A DNA stretch of 58,574 bases from Roseomonas sp. GC11. GTDB taxonomy: Bacteria > Pseudomonadota > Alphaproteobacteria > Acetobacterales > Acetobacteraceae. How positions within the stretch are numbered: the stretch's first letter is position 1; the number at the start of each line of letters is the position of its first letter. The notes beneath the pieces were generated by a model. That model did no database searches. It was given only the letters and a program-made list of their open reading frames with translations, and was not told where the DNA came from. Below, in pieces: positions 1 to 8,261 of this stretch. Made by a program: the position numbers and the translations under genes. The DNA is taken from NCBI RefSeq assembly GCF_024437745.1, contig NZ_JANFNY010000030.1:1-58574 (forward strand), in the 5' to 3' direction.

Positions 1-1
1 G

Positions 2-85
2 AACGCCATCGGCCGCATCCTCGACCTCTACTCGCCACAGGAATGCGCAAACTACTTCGCCAACTGCGGATATGATGCAGACTGA
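2..85 (+). pseudogene. IS630-family transposase, C-terminal end only
   Basis: The window opens inside an open frame that ends at the TGA at 83-85. The last residues contain YSPQECANYF and a Gly-Tyr-Asp-Ala end, which is the usual C-terminus of IS630-family DDE transposases. Only 27 codons are visible, so whether the element is intact to the left cannot be judged. I saw no clear terminal inverted repeat or TA duplication after the stop. Confidence 0.7.
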
Positions 86-157
86 TCGAAAAACACTCTA
101 ACGGTTGCTGCACAAGCCCGGCACGGTTTTGGTGCAGTTTGTGCGTCACAAAAAAGA

Positions 158-185
158 TTGACGTGGGGATTAATTTTCATAAAAA
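158..185 (+). promoter_or_regulatory. possible sigma-70-like promoter for the RTX gene
   Basis: A TTGACG hexamer (158-163) is followed after 16 bases by TAAAAA (180-185) in a short AT-rich stretch about 100 bases before the proposed start of the RTX gene. The -10 match is weak, so this is a suggestion only. Confidence 0.3.
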
Positions 186-281
186 ATCCGTGATGTGTGT
201 GAATGGAATATCAACCAAAATCGAACCCATTCACTTTTGCAAAACCCCTTTTTCATGCAAAATTTTATACGGGAGACGAAT

Positions 282-2201
282 TTGCCGAACATTGCCATTG
301 TTCCTGAGAAAATTGGGACGGAAACCCTGGTCAACACCTACACCGCCAACCTCCAGCAAGGTTCGCAGGTCACGGCCCTCTCGGACGGGACCTTTCTTGT
401 CGTCTGGAGCTCGATGAATCAGCCTGGCGACAGCCTTTGGGGCGTCTACGCCCAGCACTACAATGCCAATGGCACGAAGATCGGCGGCGAATTTCATGTC
501 AACACGAGCACCGGTGACCATCAGGCCGGGGCGACCGTGGTGGCCCAGCCCGGTGGCGCCTTCACCATCCTCTGGACCAGCTCCCAGAATGGTACGAATG
601 ACATCATGGCCCAGCGCTTTGATGCCAACGGCGCCAAGTTCGGCGGTGAATTCGCCATCGCCTCTTCCAGCGCCCTGCAAGAGCAGGGGGCGAATGTCGT
701 GGCGCTGCCTGATGGCAGCTTCGTCGTTTCCTGGCAGCAGGCTGGCTTGACCGGTGGCGCCGTGCAGGAGATGGCCCAGCATTTCGATGCCAATTGGAAT
801 GCGCTGGGCAGCGCCTTCACGGCCAGCAAGGCTTTCTCGCCCTCTGGCGGTTCCACTTACCTGTCCAACGGGCCTGGCGAGTTGATCGCGCTCCAGAACG
901 GCAATGTCGTCTCGATCTGGTCCGAGCCGCATGCCAGTAACAATTATTCCGATGTCTGGGCTGAAATCCTGACCCCGTCGGGCAGTGTGGTGGGCAGTGC
1001 TTTCCGCGTCAATACGGATGAACGGCTCGAGCAGGGACAGCCCGCTGCCGCCACCCTGGCGGATGGCACCTTCGTGGTCGCCTATTATTCTGCAGCCTTC
1101 GGCGGCGTTGCGTTCCAGCATTTTGATGCGAATGGCAACAAGCTGGGTGCCGAAACGGCAGTGGACAACAGCCCGAACGGTTCTGTGACGCCGAGCATTA
1201 CTGCACTGGCTGATGGCGGTTTCATCATCGCCTGGCAGGGCGGTGCCGATGGCGATGGCTCGGCCGTCAGCGCGCAGCGCTTCGCGGCCGATGGCACCGA
1301 GATGACGGACTACTTCCTGCTCGATACCCAGGCCACTCTCTGGCAGTCCCAGCCTTCCATCGTGCAACTCACTAACGGCACGCTCGTGGCCAGCTGGACC
1401 AGCGAGGCCTATGGCAACAGCACGGACATCGCGCTGCAGCAGTTCAACGTGTCGCAGCGGCTGACCGGCAATGCGAGTCAGGATGTGCTCATCGGTGGCG
1501 GCGCCGATGACACGCTCCTGGGCGGCGGTGGCAATGACAGGCTCTACGGCAACGGGGGCGATGACACTCTGGGCGGCGGTGATGGCAATGACTGGATGGA
1601 AGGCGGCGCGGGGAATGACGTGCTGAACGGCCAGGCCGGTGCGGACACCATGATGGGTGGCGCCGGCAATGATACCTACAGCGTCGATGATGCCGGCGAT
1701 GCGGTGTCCGAAGCGGGCGGCAGCGGCATCGATATCGTCAAATCTTCTATCAGCTACACGCTGGGTGAGGGGGTGGAACGTCTCGTTCTGCTGAGCGGCG
1801 GCCTGACCGGCACCGGCAACGAGCTGGCCAATATGCTGACCGGCAGCAGTGGCAATGATACGCTGCGCGGCCTCGCCGGCAATGATGTGCTGCAGGGCGG
1901 CGCCGGCAATGACGTGCTGGTGGGCGGTGCGGCCACGGATACGCTGACGGGCGGTGCGGGCGCGGATCTCTTCCTGCTCGCCAAGGGTGATGGCTATGAC
2001 CAGATCACCGACTTCGCGGTAGGCCAGGACAAGCTCCAGCTCAGCGGCTTTGGCACGTCCTTCGATAGCTGGGCGGAAGTCCAGGCGGCGTTGCGCACCT
2101 CAGGCAGCAACACCATCCTGGATCTTGGCAGCGGAGATAAGCTCCTCATCAAGGCTGTGGCTATCAGCGATTTAGGCGCCGATAGTTTCCTCTTCGGGTG
2201 A
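282..2201 (+). CDS. RTX (hemolysin-type calcium-binding) secreted protein
   Basis: A protein of about 639 residues. Roughly residues 1-395 hold imperfect repeats of about 50 residues built around DGTFVVxW, QxFDAxG and FxVNT motifs, as in beta-rich RTX adhesins. From about residue 400 come nonapeptide repeats of the GGxGNDxL type (GGAGND occurs several times), in two blocks separated by a spacer ending in GEGVERLVL, followed by a C-terminal region ending in DSFLFG that fits a type I secretion signal. There is no N-terminal signal peptide. I chose TTG at 282 because GGGAG sits 6 bases before it; the ATG at 255 has no Shine-Dalgarno sequence and 195 is less likely. No transporter adjoins it, but the has exporter 7 kb away is a possible route (inference). 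It probably acts at or outside the cell surface. Confidence 0.8.
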   Translation: MPNIAIVPEKIGTETLVNTYTANLQQGSQVTALSDGTFLVVWSSMNQPGDSLWGVYAQHYNANGTKIGGEFHVNTSTGDHQAGATVVAQPGGAFTILWTSSQNGTNDIMAQRFDANGAKFGGEFAIASSSALQEQGANVVALPDGSFVVSWQQAGLTGGAVQEMAQHFDANWNALGSAFTASKAFSPSGGSTYLSNGPGELIALQNGNVVSIWSEPHASNNYSDVWAEILTPSGSVVGSAFRVNTDERLEQGQPAAATLADGTFVVAYYSAAFGGVAFQHFDANGNKLGAETAVDNSPNGSVTPSITALADGGFIIAWQGGADGDGSAVSAQRFAADGTEMTDYFLLDTQATLWQSQPSIVQLTNGTLVASWTSEAYGNSTDIALQQFNVSQRLTGNASQDVLIGGGADDTLLGGGGNDRLYGNGGDDTLGGGDGNDWMEGGAGNDVLNGQAGADTMMGGAGNDTYSVDDAGDAVSEAGGSGIDIVKSSISYTLGEGVERLVLLSGGLTGTGNELANMLTGSSGNDTLRGLAGNDVLQGGAGNDVLVGGAATDTLTGGAGADLFLLAKGDGYDQITDFAVGQDKLQLSGFGTSFDSWAEVQAALRTSGSNTILDLGSGDKLLIKAVAISDLGADSFLFG

Positions 2202-2202
2202 T

Positions 2203-3039
2203 ATGATACGACCCCGCCTGCCATGCCAGGTGGGCGGGGGCGCGACGCAGCGGCAGGCAGCAGTTTCTCCGGACGACGAAGCGGTGCTGACGGCGGCGAT
2301 CATTGGTCTGGCCCGGCCATACGGCCGATACGGCTACCGCCGGATCACGGCCCAGCTCCGGGCCGCAGGCTGGCACTGAAACCACAAGCAGGTGGAGCGG
2401 ATCTGGCGCCGCGAGGGGCTGAAAGTGCCTGCCAGACAGCCCAGACGCGCAAGGCTATGGCTGAACGACGGCTCCTGCATGCGGCTGCGCCCCGAACGGC
2501 CAGACCATGTCTGGGCCTACGACTTCGTGGAGGACCGGACCCGCGACGGACGCAAGCTCCGCATGCTGAACGTGGTGGACGAGTTCACCCGGGAATGCCT
2601 GGCGATCCGGGTGGCGCGCAAGCTGAACTCCCTTGATGTCATCGACGTGCTGACGGAGTTGTTCATCGCCCGGGGCACGCCTGCCCATATTCGCTCCGAC
2701 AATGGCCCTGAGTTCGTGGCCAAGGCGGTGCAGGGCTGGATCTGCGGCGCCGGCGCAAAGAGCGCCTTCATCGAGCCCGGCAGCCCCTGGAAGAACGGCT
2801 ATGTGGAGAGCTTCAACGGCAAGCTGCGCGATGAACTGCTTGACGGCGAGGTGCTCAACACACTGGCCGAAGCCAGGGTGCTGATCGAGCAGTGGCGTGT
2901 CCACTACAACACGGCCCGCCCCCATTCCTTGCTGGGCTACAGGCCACCAGCGCCGGAGGTGATCATGTCGGAAAGAGCCGGACCAATGCCCCCCGGTTCC
3001 AATGGCTCATCGCCGCCGCCTCTGACCATGCTCCACTAA
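2203..3039 (+). pseudogene. IS3-family transposase OrfB, 5'-truncated with internal stop
   Basis: The frame shows the IS3 OrfB pattern: YGRYGYRRI near 2325, WAYDFV (first catalytic Asp), HIRSDNGPEF (second Asp) and YVESFNGKLRDELL (Glu), then HSLLGYRPP. An in-frame TGA at 2377-2379 interrupts it just before VERIWRREGL. OrfA and the first part of OrfB are missing, so this copy is dead. The frame begins at an ATG two bases after the RTX stop, but similarity is only convincing from about 2240. It resembles the IS407 group. Confidence 0.85.
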
Positions 3040-3120
3040 AATCTTGCCCGGACCAGTCAATGGGGGCTGGTCACCCCCGTCACCACGACGGGGCCACCTT
3101 AGGCATAGGTCAGATTTCAA

Positions 3121-3294
3121 ATGGCGCTCGGGTCAGTTTCGCAACGGCAGCTACAGCCGGATTGGGAGCGGCTGCTCGAGCGGCATGAGGACTTCCGCAT
3201 GGGCGTGGTGCCGGCCAGCCACATCTGCCTCACCGCGGGCGCGGATTTGCATGGCAGGAATGCTCGTCCAGATCAAAAAAGATCAACAGCTTAA
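3121..3294 (+). pseudogene. probable remnant of a phage terminase large subunit (GpA-like)
   Basis: A 57-codon frame reads DWERLLERHEDF, then a stretch ending ICLTAGADLHGR. This resembles the part of GpA-type terminases where DW-x-L-x-RRE is followed by an LTAGVDVQ motif. Nothing else of a terminase or phage is present on either side. The assignment rests on motif memory over about 40 residues and needs a database search. Confidence 0.45.
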
Positions 3295-3615
3295 AGAAGA
3301 ACTCAGGCGAATAGGGCGGTCGGCTTTCGGGCATTGGGAACGCCCATGCGACAGCTTCACGGTGTCTGCAAAGCCGGATCAATCCCGCATGCCAATCATG
3401 TTCATGTAAATTGTCACGAAAAATTGATTAAAAAGATTTTGATCCCCCGAAAATGTGCGGCCGTTTGTGGCGGGCCTTTCTCACCCCTTTCTGACGTGAG
3501 GGAAATCAACCGGTAAACTCACTCTTGCCGGCCCTATCGCCCTGGCATTCAGCGGGCCGGCCGCGCCCGGCCGCCATTGTAGGGGATTTGATGATCCGCT
3601 AGGCGGATTGCCGCA
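3295..3615. other. gene-free stretch before the sigma factor gene
   Basis: No coding frame here is credible. The part from about 3395 to 3455 is clearly AT-richer than the surroundings and may hold the promoter of the sigma factor gene, but I found no convincing Fur box or sigma-70 hexamer pair. A CCGAAAAT at 3446-3453 resembles the -35-like element seen before fecR and hasR, without a matching downstream CGTA at the same spacing. Confidence 0.4.
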
Positions 3616-4143
3616 TTGAAGATCAAGGTGGCCCCCGCTTTGACTTGGGATCTGCAAGAGCTTTTCTGGCGCCACGCGAAGGAGATTCTCCAATCCCTCC
3701 GCCGCAGGGGATTCTCCGCGGAAACGGCGGCCGACCTGACGCAGGACACCTTCGTCCGGATTCTCGCTGCTCCACCTGCCGAGGCAGCAGTCGCCCATAA
3801 CCCCGTCGGTTATCTTTTCCGGGTGGCGCGTAATCTCGGCATCGACCACCAGCGGCGCGAACGCCTGCTGCCCCGCGTGGATCTCGCGGCGGAAGATTTC
3901 ACGGCCATCCTCGACCCTGCGCCCGCGCCCGATACCATTGCCTATGACCGCCAACGGCTGCTGCGCACCCAGGCGGCTATCGAGGAATTGCCCGAACGGA
4001 CACGAAAGGCTTTCGAGTTGCACCGCATGGAAGGGATGACCCTCGCGGCGGTCGCGGCCGAGCTGGGCCTTTCCACCTCGCGCAGCTGGGCGCTGATCCG
4101 CGAAGCCTATGAGCATATCGGCGTTCGCCTGAACGGCGATTGA
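3616..4143 (+). CDS. hasI: ECF sigma factor, FecI/HasI type
   Basis: A 175-residue protein. Region 2 lies at about residues 10-78, with AADLTQDTFVRIL and later YLFRVARNLGID; region 4 lies at about 115-165, with the helix-turn-helix AAVAAELGLSTSRSWALIREAYEHI. It would direct RNA polymerase to iron/heme-uptake promoters when released by its FecR-type partner. The start is TTG 3616, since an in-frame TGA lies at 3592 and no ATG is available; a TTG at 3640 is an alternative. A fecR-type gene follows 105 bases downstream and then a heme receptor, the standard cell-surface signalling order. The name hasI is inferred from this context. Confidence 0.85.
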   Translation: MKIKVAPALTWDLQELFWRHAKEILQSLRRRGFSAETAADLTQDTFVRILAAPPAEAAVAHNPVGYLFRVARNLGIDHQRRERLLPRVDLAAEDFTAILDPAPAPDTIAYDRQRLLRTQAAIEELPERTRKAFELHRMEGMTLAAVAAELGLSTSRSWALIREAYEHIGVRLNGD

Positions 4144-4165
4144 CTGCTGTCCCACCGAAAGCGCC

Positions 4166-4194
4166 GAAAATTCCCGCTCGCCACTCGTATGGGT
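4166..4194 (+). promoter_or_regulatory. candidate ECF (HasI-type) promoter before the fecR-type gene
   Basis: GAAAAT (4166-4171), 14 bases, then CGTATGGGT (4186-4194), about 55 bases before the fecR-type ATG. The same arrangement, GAAAAT-N14-CGTAAGGGT, occurs before hasR at 5252-5280. Two matching copies at the two expected places suggest -35/-10 elements of an ECF-dependent promoter. Confidence 0.55.
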
Positions 4195-4248
4195 TAAGAG
4201 AAGGCACGATTTCCGTGCCGTGATCGCGGGCTGGCAAAAAGGGGATGC

Positions 4249-5196
4249 ATGACAGAGGTGCCGGAGGAACGCCGGCTGTTCCGCGAGGCGGCCGATCTCG
4301 CGATCAGACTCCAGAACGACCCCGCCAATCCGGTGTCGCAGGAGATGGTCCGCGCCTGGGCGCTGCGCAGCCCGCGCCATGCCGCCGCCTGGGCCAGCGT
4401 GGCTGAGATCCACGGCATGGCCGGCCAGATCCTTGCGCGGGAACGTCAGGCGGCCGGGAGGAGGGGGCTGTCACGCCGGGGGCTCGTCGCCGGCGGGGTC
4501 ACGGCGCTCTCGGCAGTGGCGTTCGGGGCCTGGGCGGTGCCGCGTGCCATCATGGCCGGGAAGGCCGACCGCCTCACCCAGACCGCGCAGATCGAGCGGA
4601 TCGGCCTGCCCGACGGCAGCGCGATCACCCTCGGCCCTGACAGCGCCATCGCCATCGGCCGGGGTGGGGCAGGGCGCTCCGCCACGCTGCTCGCCGGCAT
4701 GGCCTATTTTGACATCGCGGCCGACCCGGCGCTGCCCTTTTCCGTCTCGGCTGGCGGGCTGGTCGTGCAGGCGGCGGCAGCCGCCTTAGAACTCTCCAAC
4801 GATGCAGGCTTTACCACCCTCTGTGTCGAACAGGGCAGCCTTGAGATCCGCATGCCGGCGATGGGTTGGGGCAGCCGCCTCGGCGTGGGCGAGCGCCTTA
4901 CGCTGGACCCTGAGGGCGGCCTCTCCGCGCGCGGCACGCGCGACGGGCGGGAGGTCGCGGCCTGGCGCCGGGGCATGATCATCGCCGATAGCGAACCTGT
5001 CTCGGCCGTGGTCGCGCGGATCGCGCGCTGGCAGCCGGGCCGCGTGGTGCTGGCCGACAGCCGGCTGGGCCGGCGCGTGGTGAGCGGCGTCTTCACGCTG
5101 AACGATCCCCTGCGCGCCTTGCAGGCGGTGGTGCGCCCCTTCGATGCGAGGGTGCACGCGCTCGGGCGTTTCATGACGGTGATCGCGCCCGCCTGA
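4249..5196 (+). CDS. hasS: FecR/HasS-type anti-sigma (sigma regulator)
   Basis: A 315-residue FecR-family protein. The cytoplasmic N-terminal part (about 1-75) has the DUF4880-like pattern ending HAAAWASVAEIHGM. A single hydrophobic segment (about 81-105) is preceded by LSRRGLVAG, a twin-arginine-like motif; E. coli FecR is known to use the Tat route. The periplasmic part (about 110-315) has the FecR core (LPDGSAITLGPDSAI) and a C-terminal STN-contacting region. It should hold the upstream sigma factor and release it when the heme receptor signals. The ATG at 4249 is preceded by a GGGG tract. Confidence 0.88.
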   Translation: MTEVPEERRLFREAADLAIRLQNDPANPVSQEMVRAWALRSPRHAAAWASVAEIHGMAGQILARERQAAGRRGLSRRGLVAGGVTALSAVAFGAWAVPRAIMAGKADRLTQTAQIERIGLPDGSAITLGPDSAIAIGRGGAGRSATLLAGMAYFDIAADPALPFSVSAGGLVVQAAAAALELSNDAGFTTLCVEQGSLEIRMPAMGWGSRLGVGERLTLDPEGGLSARGTRDGREVAAWRRGMIIADSEPVSAVVARIARWQPGRVVLADSRLGRRVVSGVFTLNDPLRALQAVVRPFDARVHALGRFMTVIAPA

Positions 5197-5251
5197 GGCA
5201 CCCCGAAAGGCGGGCCGATGGGGGGGAGGCGAAAAAAGTGCATGGCGGGCA

Positions 5252-5280
5252 GAAAATCCGCCTTCCCCGTTCGTAAGGGT
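5252..5280 (+). promoter_or_regulatory. candidate ECF (HasI-type) promoter before hasR
   Basis: GAAAAT (5252-5257), 14 bases, then CGTAAGGGT (5272-5280), about 70 bases before hasR. It matches the element at 4166-4194 in both boxes and in spacing, while the bases between differ more, as expected for conserved promoter boxes. Confidence 0.55.
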
Positions 5281-5351
5281 CAATAGGGGCTGCACTACCC
5301 TGCACGCAGGCAAGCACCCCTTCCAAATCGACATGACGGGGTGCGTTGACG

Positions 5352-8138
5352 ATGGGGATCGGGTCTCTCAGGGGCAGTGTTGAGCGTATCGGTGGCCGGA
5401 CCATGGTGGCGGCCCTGCTGGCGACCACGGCCATTTCGTCGGGTTTGTCTGCAATTGCGAATGAGAGTCATCTGCAAAAAATAACACCGGAAGCGACCCC
5501 GGCCTTCGAGGTGCTCGCCGGGCCGCTCGATCGCGCGCTCGCCGCCTTCGGCCGCCAGTCCCGGACCCAGATTTCCTATGATCCGGCGGTGGTGGCCGGA
5601 AAATTCTCGCCAGGCCTCTCGGGGCCGGCCTCCCGCGAGCAGGCTATCGTGCTGCTGCTGCAGGATAGCGGCCTCGCCTATCGCTTCACCGATCCGGCCA
5701 GCGTGCTGATCGGCCCCCGCCTGGCCGAGGCCACGCCAGCCGCCTCGCCCGGCGAGATGGCCGGTGGGGCGCCGGTCGCGGCCGATGGCTCGGTCCTGCT
5801 CGCCCCCATCACCGTCACCGATCAGGCCGGGCGGGGGGCTGCCACCGGCGCGGGCTTCATGGCGACGCCCGACTGGGTTTACGAAACCCCAGAATCCGTC
5901 AGCGTCATCTCGCGTGAGGCGATCAAGGGTGCGGCCGGCGCGCGCGATGCGCGCGACCTGCTCGGCAATGTGGCCGGCGCCTATGTGAACAGCTCGGTCG
6001 CCAATTCCCCCGCTGTTTCGCCCAATCTGCGCGGGTTGCAGGATATGGGCCGCATCGTCGTCTCGATCGACGGCGCGCGGCAGAATGCCAACCGCACTCT
6101 CACCTCCGGCGGCGACAGCTATGTCGGCAGTTCGGGCAAGGGCTTCGTCGATACCGCCTTCATCCGCTCGGTCGAGGTGCAGCGCATGACGGGCGCGAGC
6201 GCCGGGCTCGCGGGCTCGCTCGCCGGCGCCGTCACCTTCCGCACCGTCGGCGCGGAGGATCTGATCCAGCCCGGCGAGGATTGGGGCGTGGAGACCAACA
6301 CCACCTTCGGCACCAATAACCAGCGCTTCCAGAGCTCCATCCTTGGCGCCACGCGCATCATCGGCACGCCCCTCACGCTCACCGCGGGCCTCAGCCGGCA
6401 GGATCTGGGCGAATACCGCGTCGGCCATAACGGCACCGTCGAATGGTCGGGCGACCAGAGCGGGCGGACCTCGCTCATGGGACGCGACAATTGGTCCTCC
6501 CTGCTCAAGCTTGAAGGCGATTTCGGCGATCTGCGCACCGCCATCGCCTGGACGCACCAGGACAAGAGCTTCGCCTGGTCCCAGGGCGCCGGCAGCGCGC
6601 CCAGCGAGGAGCGGGCGATGGTCGATACCATCACCGCCACCCTTGGCTGGAAGCCTGCCGACAACCCGCTGATCGACCTGCAGGCGCGGATCTGGATGAA
6701 CCGCACGCGGGAGGAGACGCTGCGCCGCGCCCGCGGCAGCTACCCGGCCAGCGGCTATCCCGACACCATGATCCATGCCAACTACCTGACCATCGGCGCC
6801 GGGCTCGACAATACCAGCCGCCTCGCCACGCCCATCGGTGCCTTCCGCTTCAACTATGGCGTGGAGGCCTTCCGCGACACCGCCACTTCGAACGCGGCGA
6901 GCGAGGCCATCACGGCCTGGCCGGAGCTGGAGAGCAACTTTACCTCCTTCAGCCCCGCCGGCCGGCGTGACACCGCGAGCGCCTTCGCCAGCCAGAGCTG
7001 GGATGCGACCCACTGGCTCACCCTCTCCACCGGCCTGCGCTACGACTGGTACCGGCTGAAGGGCTCGCCGACCTATTACGGCTATCAGGCAGCGACGACC
7101 TACACGGCCAGCTGCGTGATGAGCGAGTATGATTTCCGGCTGAGCCAGAACCCGAACTTCACGGCCTCAGCCGCGCTGACCCGAATTCTCCGGAACCGCT
7201 GCGGCGAGGCCTATAACGGCACATTCTATGGCACGGGCAGCGCGATCAGCGCCCTCTCCACGCCAGTTTCCTACCCGGCGACGACACTCGACATCGACCG
7301 TTCCGGCAGCGCCCTGCTGCCCTCGGCGACCATCGAGCTGAAGCCCGTCCCCTGGTTCCGCCCCTATGTGACCTATTCGCAGAGCTATCGCCCGCCGAGC
7401 ACGGCCGAGGCCTTCTTCACCGGCGACCTGCCGAGCGCCACGAACCCCGGCTATGGCTACGCGTCCAACGAGGCCCTGCGGCCCGAAACCGCGGTGACCT
7501 GGGAGATCGGGGCCAATATCCTGCTCGACGGCCTCCTGACGGAAAGGGACAGCCTGCGCCTCAAGCTCTCCTCCTTCGACCGCCGGATCGAGGATTATAT
7601 CGTTCTGGGCTATTTCTACCCGAACGCCACCGCCCGCCAGTACACCGGCTATGTGAATGCCGAGGGCACCACGCGGATGCGCGGCGTGGAGGCCGAAGGC
7701 AATTATGATACCGGGCGCTTCTGGATCGGCGGCTCGGCCACCTGGCTCGAGACCGACTGGCCGCAGAAGGTCCAGGGCAGCTGGTACGGGCAGCAGACCA
7801 GTTCGGACGCCGTGCAGCTCTATGCCGCGGACGTGCCGCCCAAGTTCAAGGGCACGATCGATGCGGGGATGCGCTTCCTCAACGAGCGCCTCTCGCTCGG
7901 CGGGCGCGTGAGCCACGTCACGCCGACCCTCTCGCAGGTCAAGACCATCAGCTCCGATGGCACCTACCTGACGAATGACTACACGAAATTCGATCTCTAC
8001 GGGTCCTATGCGGTGAGCGGCAACGTCACCGTGCGGGTGAGCGTCGACAATGTCACCGACGTCAACCACGTGCCCGCCGGTAGCCGGTATCCGGCGCCTG
8101 GCCGCACCTTCTACGTCAGCCTGCAGACCCGTTGGTGA
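5352..8138 (+). CDS. hasR: HasR-like TonB-dependent heme/hemophore receptor with STN signalling domain
   Basis: A 928-residue outer-membrane receptor. A signal peptide spans about residues 1-38. A secretin/TonB N-terminal (STN) signalling domain follows at about 50-120 (PLDRALAAFGRQS), then a TonB-box-like LLAPITVTDQ, a plug domain (about 170-320) and a beta-barrel ending in FYVSLQTRW. The segment SYRPPSTAEAFFTG followed by NEALRPETAVTWE fits the conserved loop region of heme receptors. It should take heme from HasA and, through the STN domain, signal to the FecR-type protein. ATG 5352 is used; TTG 5346 is a two-codon longer option. hasA follows after 123 bases. Confidence 0.88.
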   Translation: MGIGSLRGSVERIGGRTMVAALLATTAISSGLSAIANESHLQKITPEATPAFEVLAGPLDRALAAFGRQSRTQISYDPAVVAGKFSPGLSGPASREQAIVLLLQDSGLAYRFTDPASVLIGPRLAEATPAASPGEMAGGAPVAADGSVLLAPITVTDQAGRGAATGAGFMATPDWVYETPESVSVISREAIKGAAGARDARDLLGNVAGAYVNSSVANSPAVSPNLRGLQDMGRIVVSIDGARQNANRTLTSGGDSYVGSSGKGFVDTAFIRSVEVQRMTGASAGLAGSLAGAVTFRTVGAEDLIQPGEDWGVETNTTFGTNNQRFQSSILGATRIIGTPLTLTAGLSRQDLGEYRVGHNGTVEWSGDQSGRTSLMGRDNWSSLLKLEGDFGDLRTAIAWTHQDKSFAWSQGAGSAPSEERAMVDTITATLGWKPADNPLIDLQARIWMNRTREETLRRARGSYPASGYPDTMIHANYLTIGAGLDNTSRLATPIGAFRFNYGVEAFRDTATSNAASEAITAWPELESNFTSFSPAGRRDTASAFASQSWDATHWLTLSTGLRYDWYRLKGSPTYYGYQAATTYTASCVMSEYDFRLSQNPNFTASAALTRILRNRCGEAYNGTFYGTGSAISALSTPVSYPATTLDIDRSGSALLPSATIELKPVPWFRPYVTYSQSYRPPSTAEAFFTGDLPSATNPGYGYASNEALRPETAVTWEIGANILLDGLLTERDSLRLKLSSFDRRIEDYIVLGYFYPNATARQYTGYVNAEGTTRMRGVEAEGNYDTGRFWIGGSATWLETDWPQKVQGSWYGQQTSSDAVQLYAADVPPKFKGTIDAGMRFLNERLSLGGRVSHVTPTLSQVKTISSDGTYLTNDYTKFDLYGSYAVSGNVTVRVSVDNVTDVNHVPAGSRYPAPGRTFYVSLQTRW

Positions 8139-8206
8139 TCGCCGCGCGCGGCGACGCGCGCTTCGAGTTCCCCCGGCCGGGGGGCAACCCGGCCAGGGGA
8201 GTCACC

Positions 8207-8228
8207 GCCCGGATCAGCCGATCCGGGC
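8207..8228 (+). terminator. hairpin between hasR and hasA
   Basis: A perfect 9-bp stem, GCCCGGATC paired with GATCCGGGC, with the 4-base loop AGCC. No T-run follows, so it is more likely an mRNA-stabilising or attenuating hairpin than a full terminator. It ends 33 bases before the hasA start. Confidence 0.5.
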
Positions 8229-8261
8229 CAGCCACCGCCACCAGGAACAAGGAACCAGTCC

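Noticed and set aside
5295-7013. 572-codon minus-strand open frame opposite hasR
   Set aside because: The plus strand encodes a full TonB receptor here; the antisense translation is low in hydrophobic order, rich in Arg/Gly/Ala and has no family motifs. Long antisense frames are common at this GC content.
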